Below are positions 43,811 through 53,728 of a stretch of 64,000 nucleotides of DNA, in pieces. The translations under genes were made by a program, and so were the position numbers. Each line of letters begins with the position of its first letter. Within the stretch, counting starts at the first letter, position 1. The notes below the pieces were generated by a model. That model worked only from the letters and a program-made list of their open reading frames with translations, ran no database searches and had not been told where the DNA came from. Source of the stretch: Williamsia muralis NBRC 105860 (GTDB taxonomy: Bacteria; Actinomycetota; Actinomycetes; Mycobacteriales; Mycobacteriaceae); the NCBI RefSeq assembly GCF_001598915.1, contig NZ_BDAP01000002.1, forward strand, positions 248,001 through 312,000, read 5' to 3'.

Positions 43811-45156
43811 GATGTCCCTGCCGATCTGTCGCCGGGTCGTTCGTCGCTTACTGCGCGATCGACCACTTGTCCTCTGATGGTTGTTTCTTTGCGCTTCGTC
43901 GTCGTGGCGTTGGCTGACGGGAACGGCAGAGTCGCGGCGACGAGGAAGCCGCCTTTCGTGCGCCGGCCTGCAGTGAGTTGGCCCCCGACTGCGGTGACTC
44001 GTTCGCGCATACCGATCAGACCGTATCCAGGGGTTCGCTTGGGTGGGCTCGAACCGGCTGGCCCAGCTTCTTCGGTCGTCGCACCACGGATGCCGCCGCC
44101 GTCAGAGCGACCGTCATCGGCGACGGTGATGGTGACGTGATCGCGGCCCCAGTCCAGTTGTACCTGGGCGGTGTCGGTGTCGGCGTGTTTGGTCACGTTG
44201 GTCAGGGCCTCCTGCACGATGCGGTAGGCAGTGAGGTCCACGCCTGGCGGCAGCGGTTTGACAGTGCCCTTGTGGTACACCGTCGCTTCGAGACCCGCGC
44301 GCCGGAAAGATTCGAGCAGCGCGGAAAGCCGAGACAGGCCGGGCGCCGGTTCGGTCGGCGTCGACGCATCGCCGGACTGACGGAGCAATCCGACGGTGGC
44401 CCGGAGACCGTCGAGCGCGTCGCGGGTGGTCTGGACGAGTTCGGTCACGCTCGTGCGGCTCTGCTCCGGTCGGGCGTCGAAGAGATGAGCCGCGACCGTG
44501 GCCTGCGCGTTGGCCAGGGTGATCTGGTGAGCCACGACGTCGTGCAGTTCCCGGGCGATACGCAATCGCTCCTCAGCCACTCGCTGTCGTGCCTCGCTGT
44601 CCCGGGTCTCTTCTGCCCGCTGGGCCCGCTCCTCAACAGCCGCCAGATAAGCCCGCCGGATCTGCGTCGAATAACCGAGCACACCTGACATCAACACGAA
44701 CGCCACCACCGAGGCCAACCTGCTCGCGTCCTGCCACGAGAGAGACCCGCACAGTGGGGTAGGAGCAATCATCAGTACCGAGGACGTGAGCAGCACCGCG
44801 GCCGTCGGGGCCCGTTCGCCGCGGACGGCGACCGAGTAGGCGGCGATCACCGCCGGTACCGCGATGAGCGGGGTCAGCAGCAGATCCAGTGGTGCGACCA
44901 GCATGCCGGCCACGGTCGTGGCCGCCATTGCGGCCAGGGGAGTGCGGTGCCGCAGCGGTAGCACGGCACAGGACACCAGGGCGATGACATAAGCGGCGGC
45001 AGGCGGTGGCGACAGTGTGTCGTCGACCTGGAAAACGCCTCCGAGCAGCGATATCGCGAACGCCGTCATGGCGACGGCGCCCTCCCGCCACCATGTTCGA
45101 GAAGGCGGAAGGGCGCCAACCGTGTTGATCATGGCCGGCTCAGTTTCGGGCAACAT
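43807..45156 (-). CDS. Sensor histidine kinase (HisKA_3 type)
   Basis: 449 residues. Four or five membrane segments within the first 150 residues serve as the sensor with little extracytoplasmic sequence. HisKA_3 has the phosphorylated His in RIARELHDVVAHQI, and HATPase has QEALTNVTKHA and GYGLIGMRER. The N-terminus overlaps the end of the MMPL gene by 17 bases; ATG 45132 is an alternative that would clear it. The intramembrane sensing pattern fits kinases that detect envelope stress or drugs. Confidence 0.93.
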   Translation of the reverse strand: MLPETEPAMINTVGALPPSRTWWREGAVAMTAFAISLLGGVFQVDDTLSPPPAAAYVIALVSCAVLPLRHRTPLAAMAATTVAGMLVAPLDLLLTPLIAVPAVIAAYSVAVRGERAPTAAVLLTSSVLMIAPTPLCGSLSWQDASRLASVVAFVLMSGVLGYSTQIRRAYLAAVEERAQRAEETRDSEARQRVAEERLRIARELHDVVAHQITLANAQATVAAHLFDARPEQSRTSVTELVQTTRDALDGLRATVGLLRQSGDASTPTEPAPGLSRLSALLESFRRAGLEATVYHKGTVKPLPPGVDLTAYRIVQEALTNVTKHADTDTAQVQLDWGRDHVTITVADDGRSDGGGIRGATTEEAGPAGSSPPKRTPGYGLIGMRERVTAVGGQLTAGRRTKGGFLVAATLPFPSANATTTKRKETTIRGQVVDRAVSDERPGDRSAGTS

Positions 45157-47362
45157 CCGAGCTATGTGCGGACACGGGGACCTGCTTGCTCAATGCGTCA
45201 CCCTCGATGTCCACATTCGGCAGCACACGCCTGAGCGTACGGGGCATCCACCAGGCGCGGTCTCCGAGAAGCGCCAGGACCGCGGGCACAATCGCCATCC
45301 GGACCACGAACGCGTCGAAGAGGACTGCCGCGGCCAAACCGACGCCCATCGTCTGGATGGTCGGACTGGCGAGGCCGATGAATCCCGCGAACACACTGAT
45401 CATTATGATCGCGGCAGCGGCCACCACACGTCCGCTGTGCCGGAATCCGGCGACGATCGCTTCCTCCGGGGACGCACCATGAACGTAGGCCTCCCGCATG
45501 CGGCTGACCAGAAACACCTCGTAGTCCATCGCGAGACCGAACACGATCCCGATGATGAGAATCGGCATCAGCGACATCACCGGTCCGGTCTGGTCGATAC
45601 CGATCAGATCAGCGCCCCATCCCCACTGGAAGACGGCGACGACGACGCCGAACGCCGCACCCACCGACACCAGAAAGCCCAGAGCAGCCTTGATCGGAAC
45701 CAGGATCGAGCGGAACACCACCATCAGCAACAGGATCGCCAAACCGACGACCACGGCCAGATACGGGATGAGGGCATCGGACATCGCTTCGGAGATGTCG
45801 ATGTTCAGGGCCGTCGTGCCGGTCACCAAAATAGCTGCACCCGTGACAGTTTCGATACGCGAGACCTCTCCACGGATCGACGCCACCAGGTCTTTGGTAT
45901 CGCTACTGGTTGGTGCTGTCTGCGGGATGGCAGTGAGAACTGCTGTGTCGTTGTTGTCACTGACGACCGGATCGCCCACCGATTCGATTCCGTCTACTGC
46001 GCGGATCGTGTTCATCACGAGATCGGTGGTGGCCCGGGCATCCTCCGACTTCGACATATCTACAACCACCGTCAACGGACCGTTGAAGCCGGGGCCGAAA
46101 CCATCCGACATCAGGTCGTAGGCCCGGCGTTCGGTGGTCTGCACCGACTTGGACTCGTCTCCGGGCAACCCGAGTTCCAGGCTCAGTGCCGGCAACGCCA
46201 CCGCCCCCAGACCGACGCCGGCGATCAGTAGCACGGTCACCGGTCGGCGCAGCACGAACCGCGCCCAACGGGTGCCGAGCCCTTGCTTTTCGATGGCGGT
46301 GGGCGGCGGATGCGGGGTCTTCACTTCTCGCTTGGCGGCTTTGCGGACGGAGCGGGGCAGGACCCGGCGGCCGAAGGTTCCGAACAATGCCGGGACCAAA
46401 GTCAATGCGACGAGAACGGCGAGACCTACAGCGCCAGCTCCTCCCATCCCGATCTTGGTGAGTTCAGGGACCCCAACAACCCCCAGCCCGAGCAACGCGA
46501 TGATGACGGTCGCGCCGGCGAAGACGACAGCCGATCCAGCGGTCCCCACCGCTCGGCCGGCAGCCTCCTCCGGGCTGCGGCCCCGGGCGCGTTCGTCGCG
46601 GTAGCGGGAGATGATGAACAGTGCGTAGTCGATCCCGACCGCCAGTCCCAGCATCAGCGCCAAGATTGCGACGGTCGACGTCAGGCCTAAGGGAACAGCG
46701 AGCGCCGATACGAGGAAGAAGGCGATGGCCACGCCCACAAACGCTGTGAACAAAGCCAATCCGGCAGCGACCAATGACCCCAGGGCGATGATCAGTACAA
46801 CCGCCGCAACCGCGATGCCGATCATTTCCGTCGTACCACCCGGTGACACTTCCGAATCCAACGCGGAGCCACCGATTTCCACGGTCAACCCAGCATCTCG
46901 CGCCTGATCCGCGGCGTGCTCCAGGGCGTCTTTCGTCGGTGCGGTGAGGTCAACGGCCCCGACGCTGTAGGTGACGGTGGAGTAAGCAATGGTGCCGTCC
47001 TCGCTGACGGCGTCTGTTTCGAAGGGGTCTGTCACCGAAGCGACTTGACCGCCGCCGCCCAGCGCGCCGAGTGCCTGTTTTACGGACGACCGGTTGTCGA
47101 CGCCAGTCATCTGCTGCCCATCGGGGGCCTGAAACACCAGACGCGCCTCGGCGCCCTGGGAGTTGTTGTCCGGGAACCGCTCATCGAGGAGGTCGAAGGC
47201 TTTCTGGGATTCGATGCCGGGCATGGAGAGTTCCTCTTCCTCCCCGCCCGGTGCCAAGGCGAGGGCGACCCCAGCGATCATCAAGACACCGAGCCACAGG
47301 GAAAGCACGACACGGCGCCGCCGAAAAGCCCACCGCCCGATCCGATACAGAAGTGTTGCCAC
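45140..47362 (-). CDS. MMPL-family RND transporter
   Basis: 740 residues with twelve or so membrane helices in two halves. Proton-relay-like segments are LAVGIDYALFIISRYRDER and FGLAMDYEVFLVSRMREAY, close to actinobacterial MmpL/ActII-3-like drug and lipid exporters. Periplasmic loops begin near residues 35 and 405. First gene of an operon with the kinase and regulator, so the two-component system probably governs it. Confidence 0.94.
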   Translation of the reverse strand: MATLLYRIGRWAFRRRRVVLSLWLGVLMIAGVALALAPGGEEEELSMPGIESQKAFDLLDERFPDNNSQGAEARLVFQAPDGQQMTGVDNRSSVKQALGALGGGGQVASVTDPFETDAVSEDGTIAYSTVTYSVGAVDLTAPTKDALEHAADQARDAGLTVEIGGSALDSEVSPGGTTEMIGIAVAAVVLIIALGSLVAAGLALFTAFVGVAIAFFLVSALAVPLGLTSTVAILALMLGLAVGIDYALFIISRYRDERARGRSPEEAAGRAVGTAGSAVVFAGATVIIALLGLGVVGVPELTKIGMGGAGAVGLAVLVALTLVPALFGTFGRRVLPRSVRKAAKREVKTPHPPPTAIEKQGLGTRWARFVLRRPVTVLLIAGVGLGAVALPALSLELGLPGDESKSVQTTERRAYDLMSDGFGPGFNGPLTVVVDMSKSEDARATTDLVMNTIRAVDGIESVGDPVVSDNNDTAVLTAIPQTAPTSSDTKDLVASIRGEVSRIETVTGAAILVTGTTALNIDISEAMSDALIPYLAVVVGLAILLLMVVFRSILVPIKAALGFLVSVGAAFGVVVAVFQWGWGADLIGIDQTGPVMSLMPILIIGIVFGLAMDYEVFLVSRMREAYVHGASPEEAIVAGFRHSGRVVAAAAIIMISVFAGFIGLASPTIQTMGVGLAAAVLFDAFVVRMAIVPAVLALLGDRAWWMPRTLRRVLPNVDIEGDALSKQVPVSAHSSDVARN

Positions 47363-47789
47363 CGTTGATCACTCCAGACACTGCTAGACAAAGGAATATG
47401 CGCGAATTGCGCAGCTACAACATCCCTTGTCAGCACCCCGTCTGGCATCGTGCCTCGGCACCCCTTTTGTTGTAGTGCAGCCGAATCAGAGATGCCCGGG
47501 TCCTGGTGCATATGCACCAGCGACAGTCGGTCGCTGGAGACGATGGCAGGCGGAGCGCTCACGGAGAGAATAGTGGATGAACTGGTCGGCCCTATCCGGG
47601 CAGGAAGTATCTAAACGTATGTCCTGTAACACTTTTGAGATCGCGGATGCGATTCGGTTGGCGGCGGTCGGCAAGGTCCACGGTATGGGCGATAACCAGA
47701 TCGTCGCTAGATCGCGTGAGCACCTGGTTTGGACTGGTGACGCTGCAGCGCAGCTATGAGGGCACGGTGAACCGGGCGTGGAGGGCTGG
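47363..47789. other. Intergenic region with an 18-base palindrome
   Basis: 427 bases between the MMPL start and the CoA-ligase stop. CTGGTGCATATGCACCAG (47503-47520) is a perfect 18-base palindrome about 140 bases before the MMPL start, a candidate operator for the two-component regulator or another dimeric factor. No convincing gene is seen in 47521-47789; a short open frame there has no recognisable product. Confidence 0.55.
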
Positions 47790-49289
47790 TCAGTTGGTCT
47801 GTTGGGTGTTAGGAGATTGAACTTCACGCCGGAGTATCTTGCCGGTCGGACCCTTGGGTAGGACGTCGACGAACCAGATTTCGCGCGGGTACTTGTAGGC
47901 GGCAATTCGTTCTCGTACAAATGATTTGAGTTCCTGCGGAGTAGTGTGTGTTCCGGGTTTGAGCGCAACGGCGGCGCCGATTTCTTCGCCGAGGTCTGTA
48001 TGTTTGATACCGACGACTGCTGCCTCGGCAACAGCGGGGTGTTGGTAGAGAACTTCTTCGACTTCGCGTGGGTAGACGTTGTAACCGCCGCGGATGATCA
48101 GATCCTTCTTGCGATCGACGATGGTGTAATAGCCGTCGGTATCGCGCGTAGCGATGTCTCCGGTGCGAAACCAGCCGTCGGGGATCGCCTTGGCGGTGGC
48201 TTCGGGTCGGTTCCAGTACCCTTTCATCACGTTTTCGCCTTGGATGGCGATCTCGCCGGCCTCGCCGTCTGGTACGTCGATGCCGGCGTCATCAACTATT
48301 CGAAGGTGGCATCCGCGCACTGGCACGCCAATGGTGCCGGGTCGGCGCTGAAGGCCCGGTTGATTGAAGCATGCGATGGGTGCTGTCTCGGACAGTCCGT
48401 AACCTTCGTAGATCTCGCAGGCGAATTGTCGCTCGAATCTTTTGAGCACCTCAACAGGCATGGCTGCGCCACCGGTGATACATGTACGCAGTGAGGACAT
48501 GTCGGCGTTGTCGGCTTCGGTCGAATGCAGCATCGCGGCGTACATGGTCGGTACCCCCTCGAAGACCGTGACATGATCGCGGGCAACAACCTGGAGCGCC
48601 TGGACTGCGTCGAATCGGGGAATGAGGGTTAGTAGGGCGGCAGCTTTGACCGCCGCATTCAAGCCGCAGGTGAGCCCGAAGACATGGAACAAGGGAAGGC
48701 AGCCCATTATTACGTCATCAGGGCCCACCCTGATCAAGGTGTCCACGGTGGTCGCCGCGTTGGTTGACATATTGCGGTGAGTGAGTTCTGCCCCTTTGGG
48801 TTTGCCGGTGGTCCCCGAGGTGTACAGGATGACGGCCGTGTCATCGTCGGCGCGGTCGGTGGGCGTAAACAGTGGTTCTCCGGATAAGTCATCCGGACCT
48901 GTACGCGGGACGAGGATCGCTGGTATCCCGATCTTCGATGCTGCCTTCGAGACAGTATCCTCTCCGGCGTCCTGCCCGTAGATGAGCGTCATTCCGCAGT
49001 CTGCGAGGTAATACTCGACTTCGCGTGCTTTCAGCAAGGGGTTCATCGGGACCGCGATCGCGCCGGCCAACAGTATTCCGTAGAAAAGCACTGGAAAAGC
49101 GGGAACATTTGGCAGCACAAGGCCGACTCGGTCTCCGGGTTGGACCCCCCGGGCGCGTAAATCACCCGCTACTGCGGCCGCGCGATGGTGAAGTTGGTTA
49201 TAAGTGAGGACATAATCATCTAGTTGTATTGCTGGTCGACTGCCGTGCTTTTCCGCGGACGCAATCAGATTATCGGCGAGACTGGACAT
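47790..49289 (-). CDS. Long-chain fatty-acid–CoA ligase-like protein
   Basis: 499 residues of the adenylate-forming family: [21 protein letters not shown]5 motif [12 protein letters not shown]7 [11 protein letters not shown], hinge [16 protein letters not shown], and A10 lysine in [12 protein letters not shown]. Makes an acyl-CoA from an unknown acid. AGGAG precedes ATG 49289. Divergent from the TetR gene with a shared motif between, so it probably belongs to regulon 2. Confidence 0.94.
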   Translation of the reverse strand: MSSLADNLIASAEKHGSRPAIQLDDYVLTYNQLHHRAAAVAGDLRARGVQPGDRVGLVLPNVPAFPVLFYGILLAGAIAVPMNPLLKAREVEYYLADCGMTLIYGQDAGEDTVSKAASKIGIPAILVPRTGPDDLSGEPLFTPTDRADDDTAVILYTSGTTGKPKGAELTHRNMSTNAATTVDTLIRVGPDDVIMGCLPLFHVFGLTCGLNAAVKAAALLTLIPRFDAVQALQVVARDHVTVFEGVPTMYAAMLHSTEADNADMSSLRTCITGGAAMPVEVLKRFERQFACEIYEGYGLSETAPIACFNQPGLQRRPGTIGVPVRGCHLRIVDDAGIDVPDGEAGEIAIQGENVMKGYWNRPEATAKAIPDGWFRTGDIATRDTDGYYTIVDRKKDLIIRGGYNVYPREVEEVLYQHPAVAEAAVVGIKHTDLGEEIGAAVALKPGTHTTPQELKSFVRERIAAYKYPREIWFVDVLPKGPTGKILRREVQSPNTQQTN

Positions 49290-49634
49290 ATCTGACTCCT
49301 GGTAGTTATTGCTCGGTCAATTTCTCGTTGGCATGCGAGCGACATCGAGTGGCAAGTGACCGCCCGTCAGTGTGGCCGCGGCCTGCTCGCACAGCAGAAA
49401 CGGTCCGGTGAGAGGTGGGCGGGGGGTTCTATCAATATGGACTCCCTGTGTGTGATTGTCAACACCGTGTCGAAAACCGGTCAGCAGCGAGTCCGATGAT
49501 GGCCTGACCTCGCGGTTTCGGGACATGCCTCGGAGTTACTTGGCTGCATCGCCGCAGCAGTTTCAGCGACGTTGCCAGCTCAAAACTGCACTGCGTCACA
49601 CGCTCTGTCGCAGTTCGTGTCCTACCATGTACCC
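49290..49634. other. Divergent promoter region of ligase and TetR genes
   Basis: 345 bases. It holds the regulon-2 motif at 49453-49473 and a nearby TGGACTCC (49439-49446). Nothing else is recognisable. Confidence 0.5.
49453..49473. promoter_or_regulatory. Candidate operator, catabolic regulon 2 (site A)
   Basis: A 21-base motif starting TGATTGTCAACACCGTG. It differs at two positions from 54369-54389 and at three from the reverse complement of 57277-57297. It lies beside the TetR gene. Confidence 0.6.
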
Positions 49635-50297
49635 ATGGTGCCCACATCTTTGTCTGGCCTCGGCTCGTCGGAAGCGAAGGTTGGCCGGCGCAACCTCAAA
49701 GGGGACATGCGAGAGCAAGCGATCCTCGAGGGTGCCTATGAACTACTGCGAACGGTGCCGATGCGGAGCGTCTCGATAGACGATCTTGCCAAGCGGGCCG
49801 GATTGTCCCGGTCATCGTTCTACTTTTACTTCGAATCGAAATGGCAGGTACTGTCGGCCCTGCTCTCACGGGTGACTTCTGATGTCTACAGTGCGTCGCA
49901 GCTGATTTTCGAGCGGCCGGCCGGGATGTCGCCCGAGGCCGCGATTGAGCATGCAGTCTCCGAGGTCATTCAAGTGTGGGAGAAGCATGGCCACGTTCTT
50001 CGCGAAGTTGGAGACGCCGCTGCGGCTGAAGCGGACCTGCAGGTGCAGTGGGACACCATCCTTGGTCGTTTCATAGACGCCGCTGCCGCGGGGATTGAAC
50101 GCGATAGGGCTACGGGCGTGGCTACTGATGGACCGCCGGCAAGATCCCTGGCCGCTGCGTTGATGTGGATGGGAGAACGTAACCTGGCCTTGATGAGTTC
50201 ACGCAGCGAGAACGCAATTCCTCTGGAAGACATGGTCGAAACTGTGACAACAGTTTGGTTGCGGACGGTCTACGGTCTGGAGTGGAAACCCAAGTGA
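49635..50297 (+). CDS. TetR-family regulator, EthR-like
   Basis: 220 residues. DNA-binding domain: GDMREQAILEGAYELLRT, then SIDDLAKRAGLSRSSFYFYFESKW. This resembles mycobacterial EthR in length and in the C-terminal ligand domain (ALMWMGERNLALMSS, VWLRTVYG). ATG 49635 has no strong ribosome site; ATG 49707 does, but would cut into the part that aligns with EthR. Likely represses genes with the 21-base motif. The ligand may be a pathway ester, ketone or acyl-CoA. Confidence 0.9.
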   Translation: MVPTSLSGLGSSEAKVGRRNLKGDMREQAILEGAYELLRTVPMRSVSIDDLAKRAGLSRSSFYFYFESKWQVLSALLSRVTSDVYSASQLIFERPAGMSPEAAIEHAVSEVIQVWEKHGHVLREVGDAAAAEADLQVQWDTILGRFIDAAAAGIERDRATGVATDGPPARSLAAALMWMGERNLALMSSRSENAIPLEDMVETVTTVWLRTVYGLEWKPK

Positions 50298-50680
50298 GCT
50301 GCGCGCGTCTGGCGCCATAACGCTGCGTCGCGTTTATGGAGTCAGTGCGTCAGGCGTTAAATAAATGGCGGTAAAGCCCGCTGGGTCAATCCGGCGAGTT
50401 GGCGAAATCCAACCTCCGTGCGATGACTTTTCCTCGATCAGAGGCGAGCCCCCTTGCGCGCCTCTGATTTTCGCAGTCGGGGGTAGACATTGGTCTGCGT
50501 TCTTGTTTCCCGGCCTTGCGGGGGCGGGATCCGTATCGCATCTCTGGAGGGAGGAGCCCAGGTGTTCTCGACCCTTCTCAAAGACGGAAGGTGGTGTCAT
50601 CGCTCGTAGCTGGAGCAAATGACACCACCCGGTCACGAGCAGACTGCATCTCGTGATGCTCAACGAGGCCTGCTGCCCGT
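50298..50680. other. Intergenic region with two hairpins
   Basis: 383 bases between convergent tetR and SDR genes. ATCAGAGGCG (50437-50446) pairs with 50459-50468 and is followed by TTTCG, a likely tetR terminator. GGTGGTGTCAT (50590-50600) pairs with 50619-50629 with an inner GCTC/GAGC, likely the SDR terminator. No gene seen. Confidence 0.65.
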
Positions 50681-51550
50681 TCAGGGGTTGTCGGCTGCCA
50701 TCTTCGTCATGTTCAGTCCTGGCATGAGCATGTGTCCGCCTTCGACCAACATCTCGAGACCGGTTGTCCACTGAGATTCGTCAGATGCGAGCCACAGGAC
50801 GGCCTCGCTCATGGCACGGGGTGGCAGCAGGCCCACGTCACGAAGGGCCGACCAGTACTTCGCTCCCTGCAAATCTTCTTTGGTGCCCTGACCTGGCCCT
50901 TTGCCTGCGCACAGATCGTAACCGCCCTGCCAGTCCAGGGCGGGGGTATCGGTGGGGCCAGGAAGAAGTGAGTTGACCCGAATGCCGTATTGCCCGAACT
51001 CCAGCGCGGCACCCTTGGCCAACCCAAGGACGCCGTGTTTCGAAGCGACGTAATGAACGTAGTGAGGAGATCCCTCGACGCCGTTGCCGGACGAGGTGAT
51101 GATCACAGATCCGCCACCGCGCACCTTCATGGCGGGAGTCACAGCTTTCAGGGTGCGCCAGACGCCCATGATGTTGACGTTCAACACATCTGCGAACTCG
51201 TCTTCTGGAATGTCTGCGAACGGGTGAACAGTCCAGATGCCTGCGTTGGCCACTGCAACGTCGACGCCACCGAAAACACTCACGCCCTCGGCGACCAAAT
51301 TGTCGAGTGCGGTTTGCTCTCGGACGTCCCCTTCGTGGGCAATGATCCGCCGGCCCAGTGCCTCAACCTCTTTCACCGTGATCTTGAGTTCGTCAGATGT
51401 GGCGACGGGATACGGCACCCTTCCGTCTGCCGGGCAGTCGAACGCAAGAATGTCGGCGCCTTCTTCGGCGAGACGGATGGCGTGCGCTCGTCCCTGCCCT
51501 CGTGCCGCGCCGGTGACGAGCGCGACCTTACCTTCCATTCGTTGTCCCAT
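50681..51550 (-). CDS. Mycofactocin-coupled-type SDR
   Basis: 289 residues. Nucleotide motif GAARGQGRAHAIRLAEEGADILAFD has the insertion and wording of the mycofactocin-dependent SDR subfamily (TIGR03971). Catalytic Ser in VIITSSGN, Tyr/Lys in YVASKHGVLGL. These enzymes oxidise alcohols with a tightly held NAD that is recycled by mycofactocin rather than exchanged. AGGAG precedes ATG 51550. Last gene of the minus-strand operon starting at the cupin, so it probably serves regulon 2. Confidence 0.92.
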   Translation of the reverse strand: MGQRMEGKVALVTGAARGQGRAHAIRLAEEGADILAFDCPADGRVPYPVATSDELKITVKEVEALGRRIIAHEGDVREQTALDNLVAEGVSVFGGVDVAVANAGIWTVHPFADIPEDEFADVLNVNIMGVWRTLKAVTPAMKVRGGGSVIITSSGNGVEGSPHYVHYVASKHGVLGLAKGAALEFGQYGIRVNSLLPGPTDTPALDWQGGYDLCAGKGPGQGTKEDLQGAKYWSALRDVGLLPPRAMSEAVLWLASDESQWTTGLEMLVEGGHMLMPGLNMTKMAADNP

Positions 51551-51591
51551 GATTACTCCTCCTTGAGTGATTTACTTGGGGTGTAGGTCTA

Positions 51592-51711
51592 GCGGCCCGC
51601 CAGATCGACAGGATCTTCAATGGTGAAGCGATTGGCAATTACCGCCAGAGTTTCTCTTTCCCAGGGTTTTTCGAGGTTGACAGCTGGCGGATGATAAGTG
51701 GACCTTCCCGT
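51592..51711 (-). other. Open stretch in frame after the VOC stop
   Basis: After the VOC TGA, the same frame stays open for 39 codons and ends at TAG 51592. The translation (…VNLEKPWERETLAVIANRF…) looks protein-like, but no start codon with a ribosome site is visible. It may be a decayed C-terminal extension or chance. Confidence 0.3.
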
Positions 51712-52161
51712 TCAGCGACCTTGAGCGCCGGGCCTGATCAGCTGGAGGAGAACATCGATTCCAGGGGGCTCGGTCCAGACATGTGTAGATTCGCCGATTG
51801 CGATGGGCGCTGCGATGGGGTCGCGACGACCCGGGCCCCGAATGTCGCATCCGACGAGTTCGGGTCCGTCCGCGCGGTGCAGTCGGAGGGCTATGTGATC
51901 GAGTTTGGATGTCGCGTTGCCGAGAGCACTGTCGAGGGCGGACGAGTCCTCCACGGTGTACAGCTCGATCTCCGCGCCGGCTGTGTTGAGGAATACTGAA
52001 ACAATGTCCATCGCGGGAGCGCTGAATGTCCTGGCGACTTCGACGTCAAACCTGTTGGTCCAGTAGGTGACAGCTGCGTCAAGATCGCGAACAAGTATCC
52101 CGATGTGGTCGAGCCGGGCAAGGTCGTCAATGGTTTCTGTTGCTGGGACGTGTGCGTCCAT
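51712..52161 (-). CDS. VOC family protein
   Basis: 149 residues. LDHIGILVRDLDAAVTYWTNRF is the classic first module of VOC proteins close to methylmalonyl-CoA epimerase, with the His as a metal ligand. The second module is LDHIALRLHR. The C-terminal Glu ligand is not obvious (the final strand reads GIDVLLQLI). It lies 18 bases after the MMSDH gene. Epimerase or lyase activity on a CoA or ketone intermediate is plausible. Confidence 0.85.
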   Translation of the reverse strand: MDAHVPATETIDDLARLDHIGILVRDLDAAVTYWTNRFDVEVARTFSAPAMDIVSVFLNTAGAEIELYTVEDSSALDSALGNATSKLDHIALRLHRADGPELVGCDIRGPGRRDPIAAPIAIGESTHVWTEPPGIDVLLQLIRPGAQGR

Positions 52162-52179
52162 CGATGATCCTCTTATCTG

Positions 52180-53685
52180 CTATTGGTTGCCGGCCGCGAC
52201 GAAGTGGGGAGCCAGACCCTGAGTAGGTTCGATCCATCGCTGGGTGACGACCTTAGCCCTGGTGTAGAAGCGGTAGGCGTCGTAATTGAGCCCGTCGTCC
52301 CCGAATCGGGAATCTCCCCAGCCTCCGAAGCCAAACCACGAAATAGGCACGGGGATAGGAACATTGATTCCGACGCTGCCGGCCAATACCCCGCGGGTGA
52401 ACCGCCGCGCGGCGGGCCCGCTGGTGGTGAAGATGGTGGCGCCGTTGCCGTAGGGATTGTTGTTGACGATCTGTAGGGCTTCCTCAAAACTGGCGGCGCG
52501 CACGACTCCGAGCACCGGCCCGAACACTTCCTGGCGGTAGAGGTCGCTCTCTACGCTCACGTTATCGACCAGGCTTGGCCCGATGAAGTAGCCGTCGTCG
52601 GGTGCAGATCGCTCGCGGCCGTCTACGACAAGCTTTCCCCCGTCTTCGACGGAACGCTCAAGCGCTCCGCGAACGCGGTTGATCGCAACTTGTGAGATGA
52701 GCGGCCCCATATCGATTTCCGTTTCAGCGCCGGGTCCGACTTTGAATGCGCGTGCGCGTTCGGCGGTTTTCGCGACCAATGCTTCCGCGGCGTCGCCAAC
52801 AGCCACTGCAACGGTCACCGCCATACACCGCTGCCCCGCAGCGCCGTATGCCGCCGAGACCAAAGCATCAGCTGCAGCGTCAAGGTCAGCGTCGGGCATC
52901 ACCACCAGATGATTCTTGGCGCCTCCGAGCGCTTGAACCTTTTTGCCGGTTTGCGCCGATCGCCGGTAGATCTCTCGCGCCACGGGCGTGGAACCCACAA
53001 AGGACACGGCTGCAACATCCGGGTGATCTAGGAGTGCTTCGGCCGTCTCGGTACCGCCCTGGACGACGTTGAGGACACCGTGGGGTAGACCGGCTTCGCT
53101 CATCATCTGCGCCAACCGAACTGCCGTCGACGGCACCCTGTCACTGGGCTTGAGTACAAACGCGTTGCCGCAGGCTATGGCCGCCACAAACATAGATACC
53201 GGCACCATGATCGGGAAGTTGAACGGCGTGATGCCGACGCACACACCAAGCGGCTGACGGAACGAGTACGTGTCCACCCCGTTGGCCACCTGGTCGGCGT
53301 ACTCGCCTTTGAGCTGCTGTACAGCCGACAGCGATACATCGATTGCTTCAACTGACCGTGCCACCTCGCCCCGGGCGTCGGGCAATGTCTTGCCCTGCTC
53401 AGAGGTGATGATCGACGCCAGCTCATCGGTGTGTTCCACTACCAATGACCGAAATCGGTGCAGCACAGAAGCACGAGCGGGGACCGGGGTATCAGCCCAG
53501 GCACCTGCAGCCCTTCGCGCGCTGTCTACGGCATCGTTGACCGTTTCGGCATCGCCCCGCACGACGGTTCGCACCACGCGTCCGGTGGCAGGGTCATGGA
53601 TGTCGGTTTGTGGTCCGCCTGAGGTCTCGACGGCTGCGCCGCCGATCCAGTGCGGGACGGTGTCAAGGAAAACGTCGATAGTCAC
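52180..53685 (-). CDS. mmsA: Methylmalonate-semialdehyde dehydrogenase (CoA-acylating)
   Basis: 501 residues. Start GTG 53685 has GGAG six bases upstream; a longer in-frame reading overlaps the cupin gene. MMSDH signatures: ITPFNFPIMVPVSMF, FVGSTPVAREIY, GKKVQALGGAKNHLVVMPDAD, and nucleophile Cys287 in GAAGQRCMAV. The usual catalytic Glu of ordinary aldehyde dehydrogenases is replaced by the QALGGAKNH segment, as in CoA-dependent members. Converts methylmalonate or malonate semialdehyde to propionyl-/acetyl-CoA and CO2, giving the likely end of this catabolic route. Confidence 0.95.
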   Translation of the reverse strand: MTIDVFLDTVPHWIGGAAVETSGGPQTDIHDPATGRVVRTVVRGDAETVNDAVDSARRAAGAWADTPVPARASVLHRFRSLVVEHTDELASIITSEQGKTLPDARGEVARSVEAIDVSLSAVQQLKGEYADQVANGVDTYSFRQPLGVCVGITPFNFPIMVPVSMFVAAIACGNAFVLKPSDRVPSTAVRLAQMMSEAGLPHGVLNVVQGGTETAEALLDHPDVAAVSFVGSTPVAREIYRRSAQTGKKVQALGGAKNHLVVMPDADLDAAADALVSAAYGAAGQRCMAVTVAVAVGDAAEALVAKTAERARAFKVGPGAETEIDMGPLISQVAINRVRGALERSVEDGGKLVVDGRERSAPDDGYFIGPSLVDNVSVESDLYRQEVFGPVLGVVRAASFEEALQIVNNNPYGNGATIFTTSGPAARRFTRGVLAGSVGINVPIPVPISWFGFGGWGDSRFGDDGLNYDAYRFYTRAKVVTQRWIEPTQGLAPHFVAAGNQ

Positions 53686-53728
53686 TGCTGCTCCATTTTG
53701 TACTCGAATTGACCGAATGCGCTGGCGT

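Noticed and set aside
47577-47759. 60-codon frame in the intergenic region
   Set aside because: No recognisable domain and no clear ribosome site; composition fits chance in high-GC DNA.
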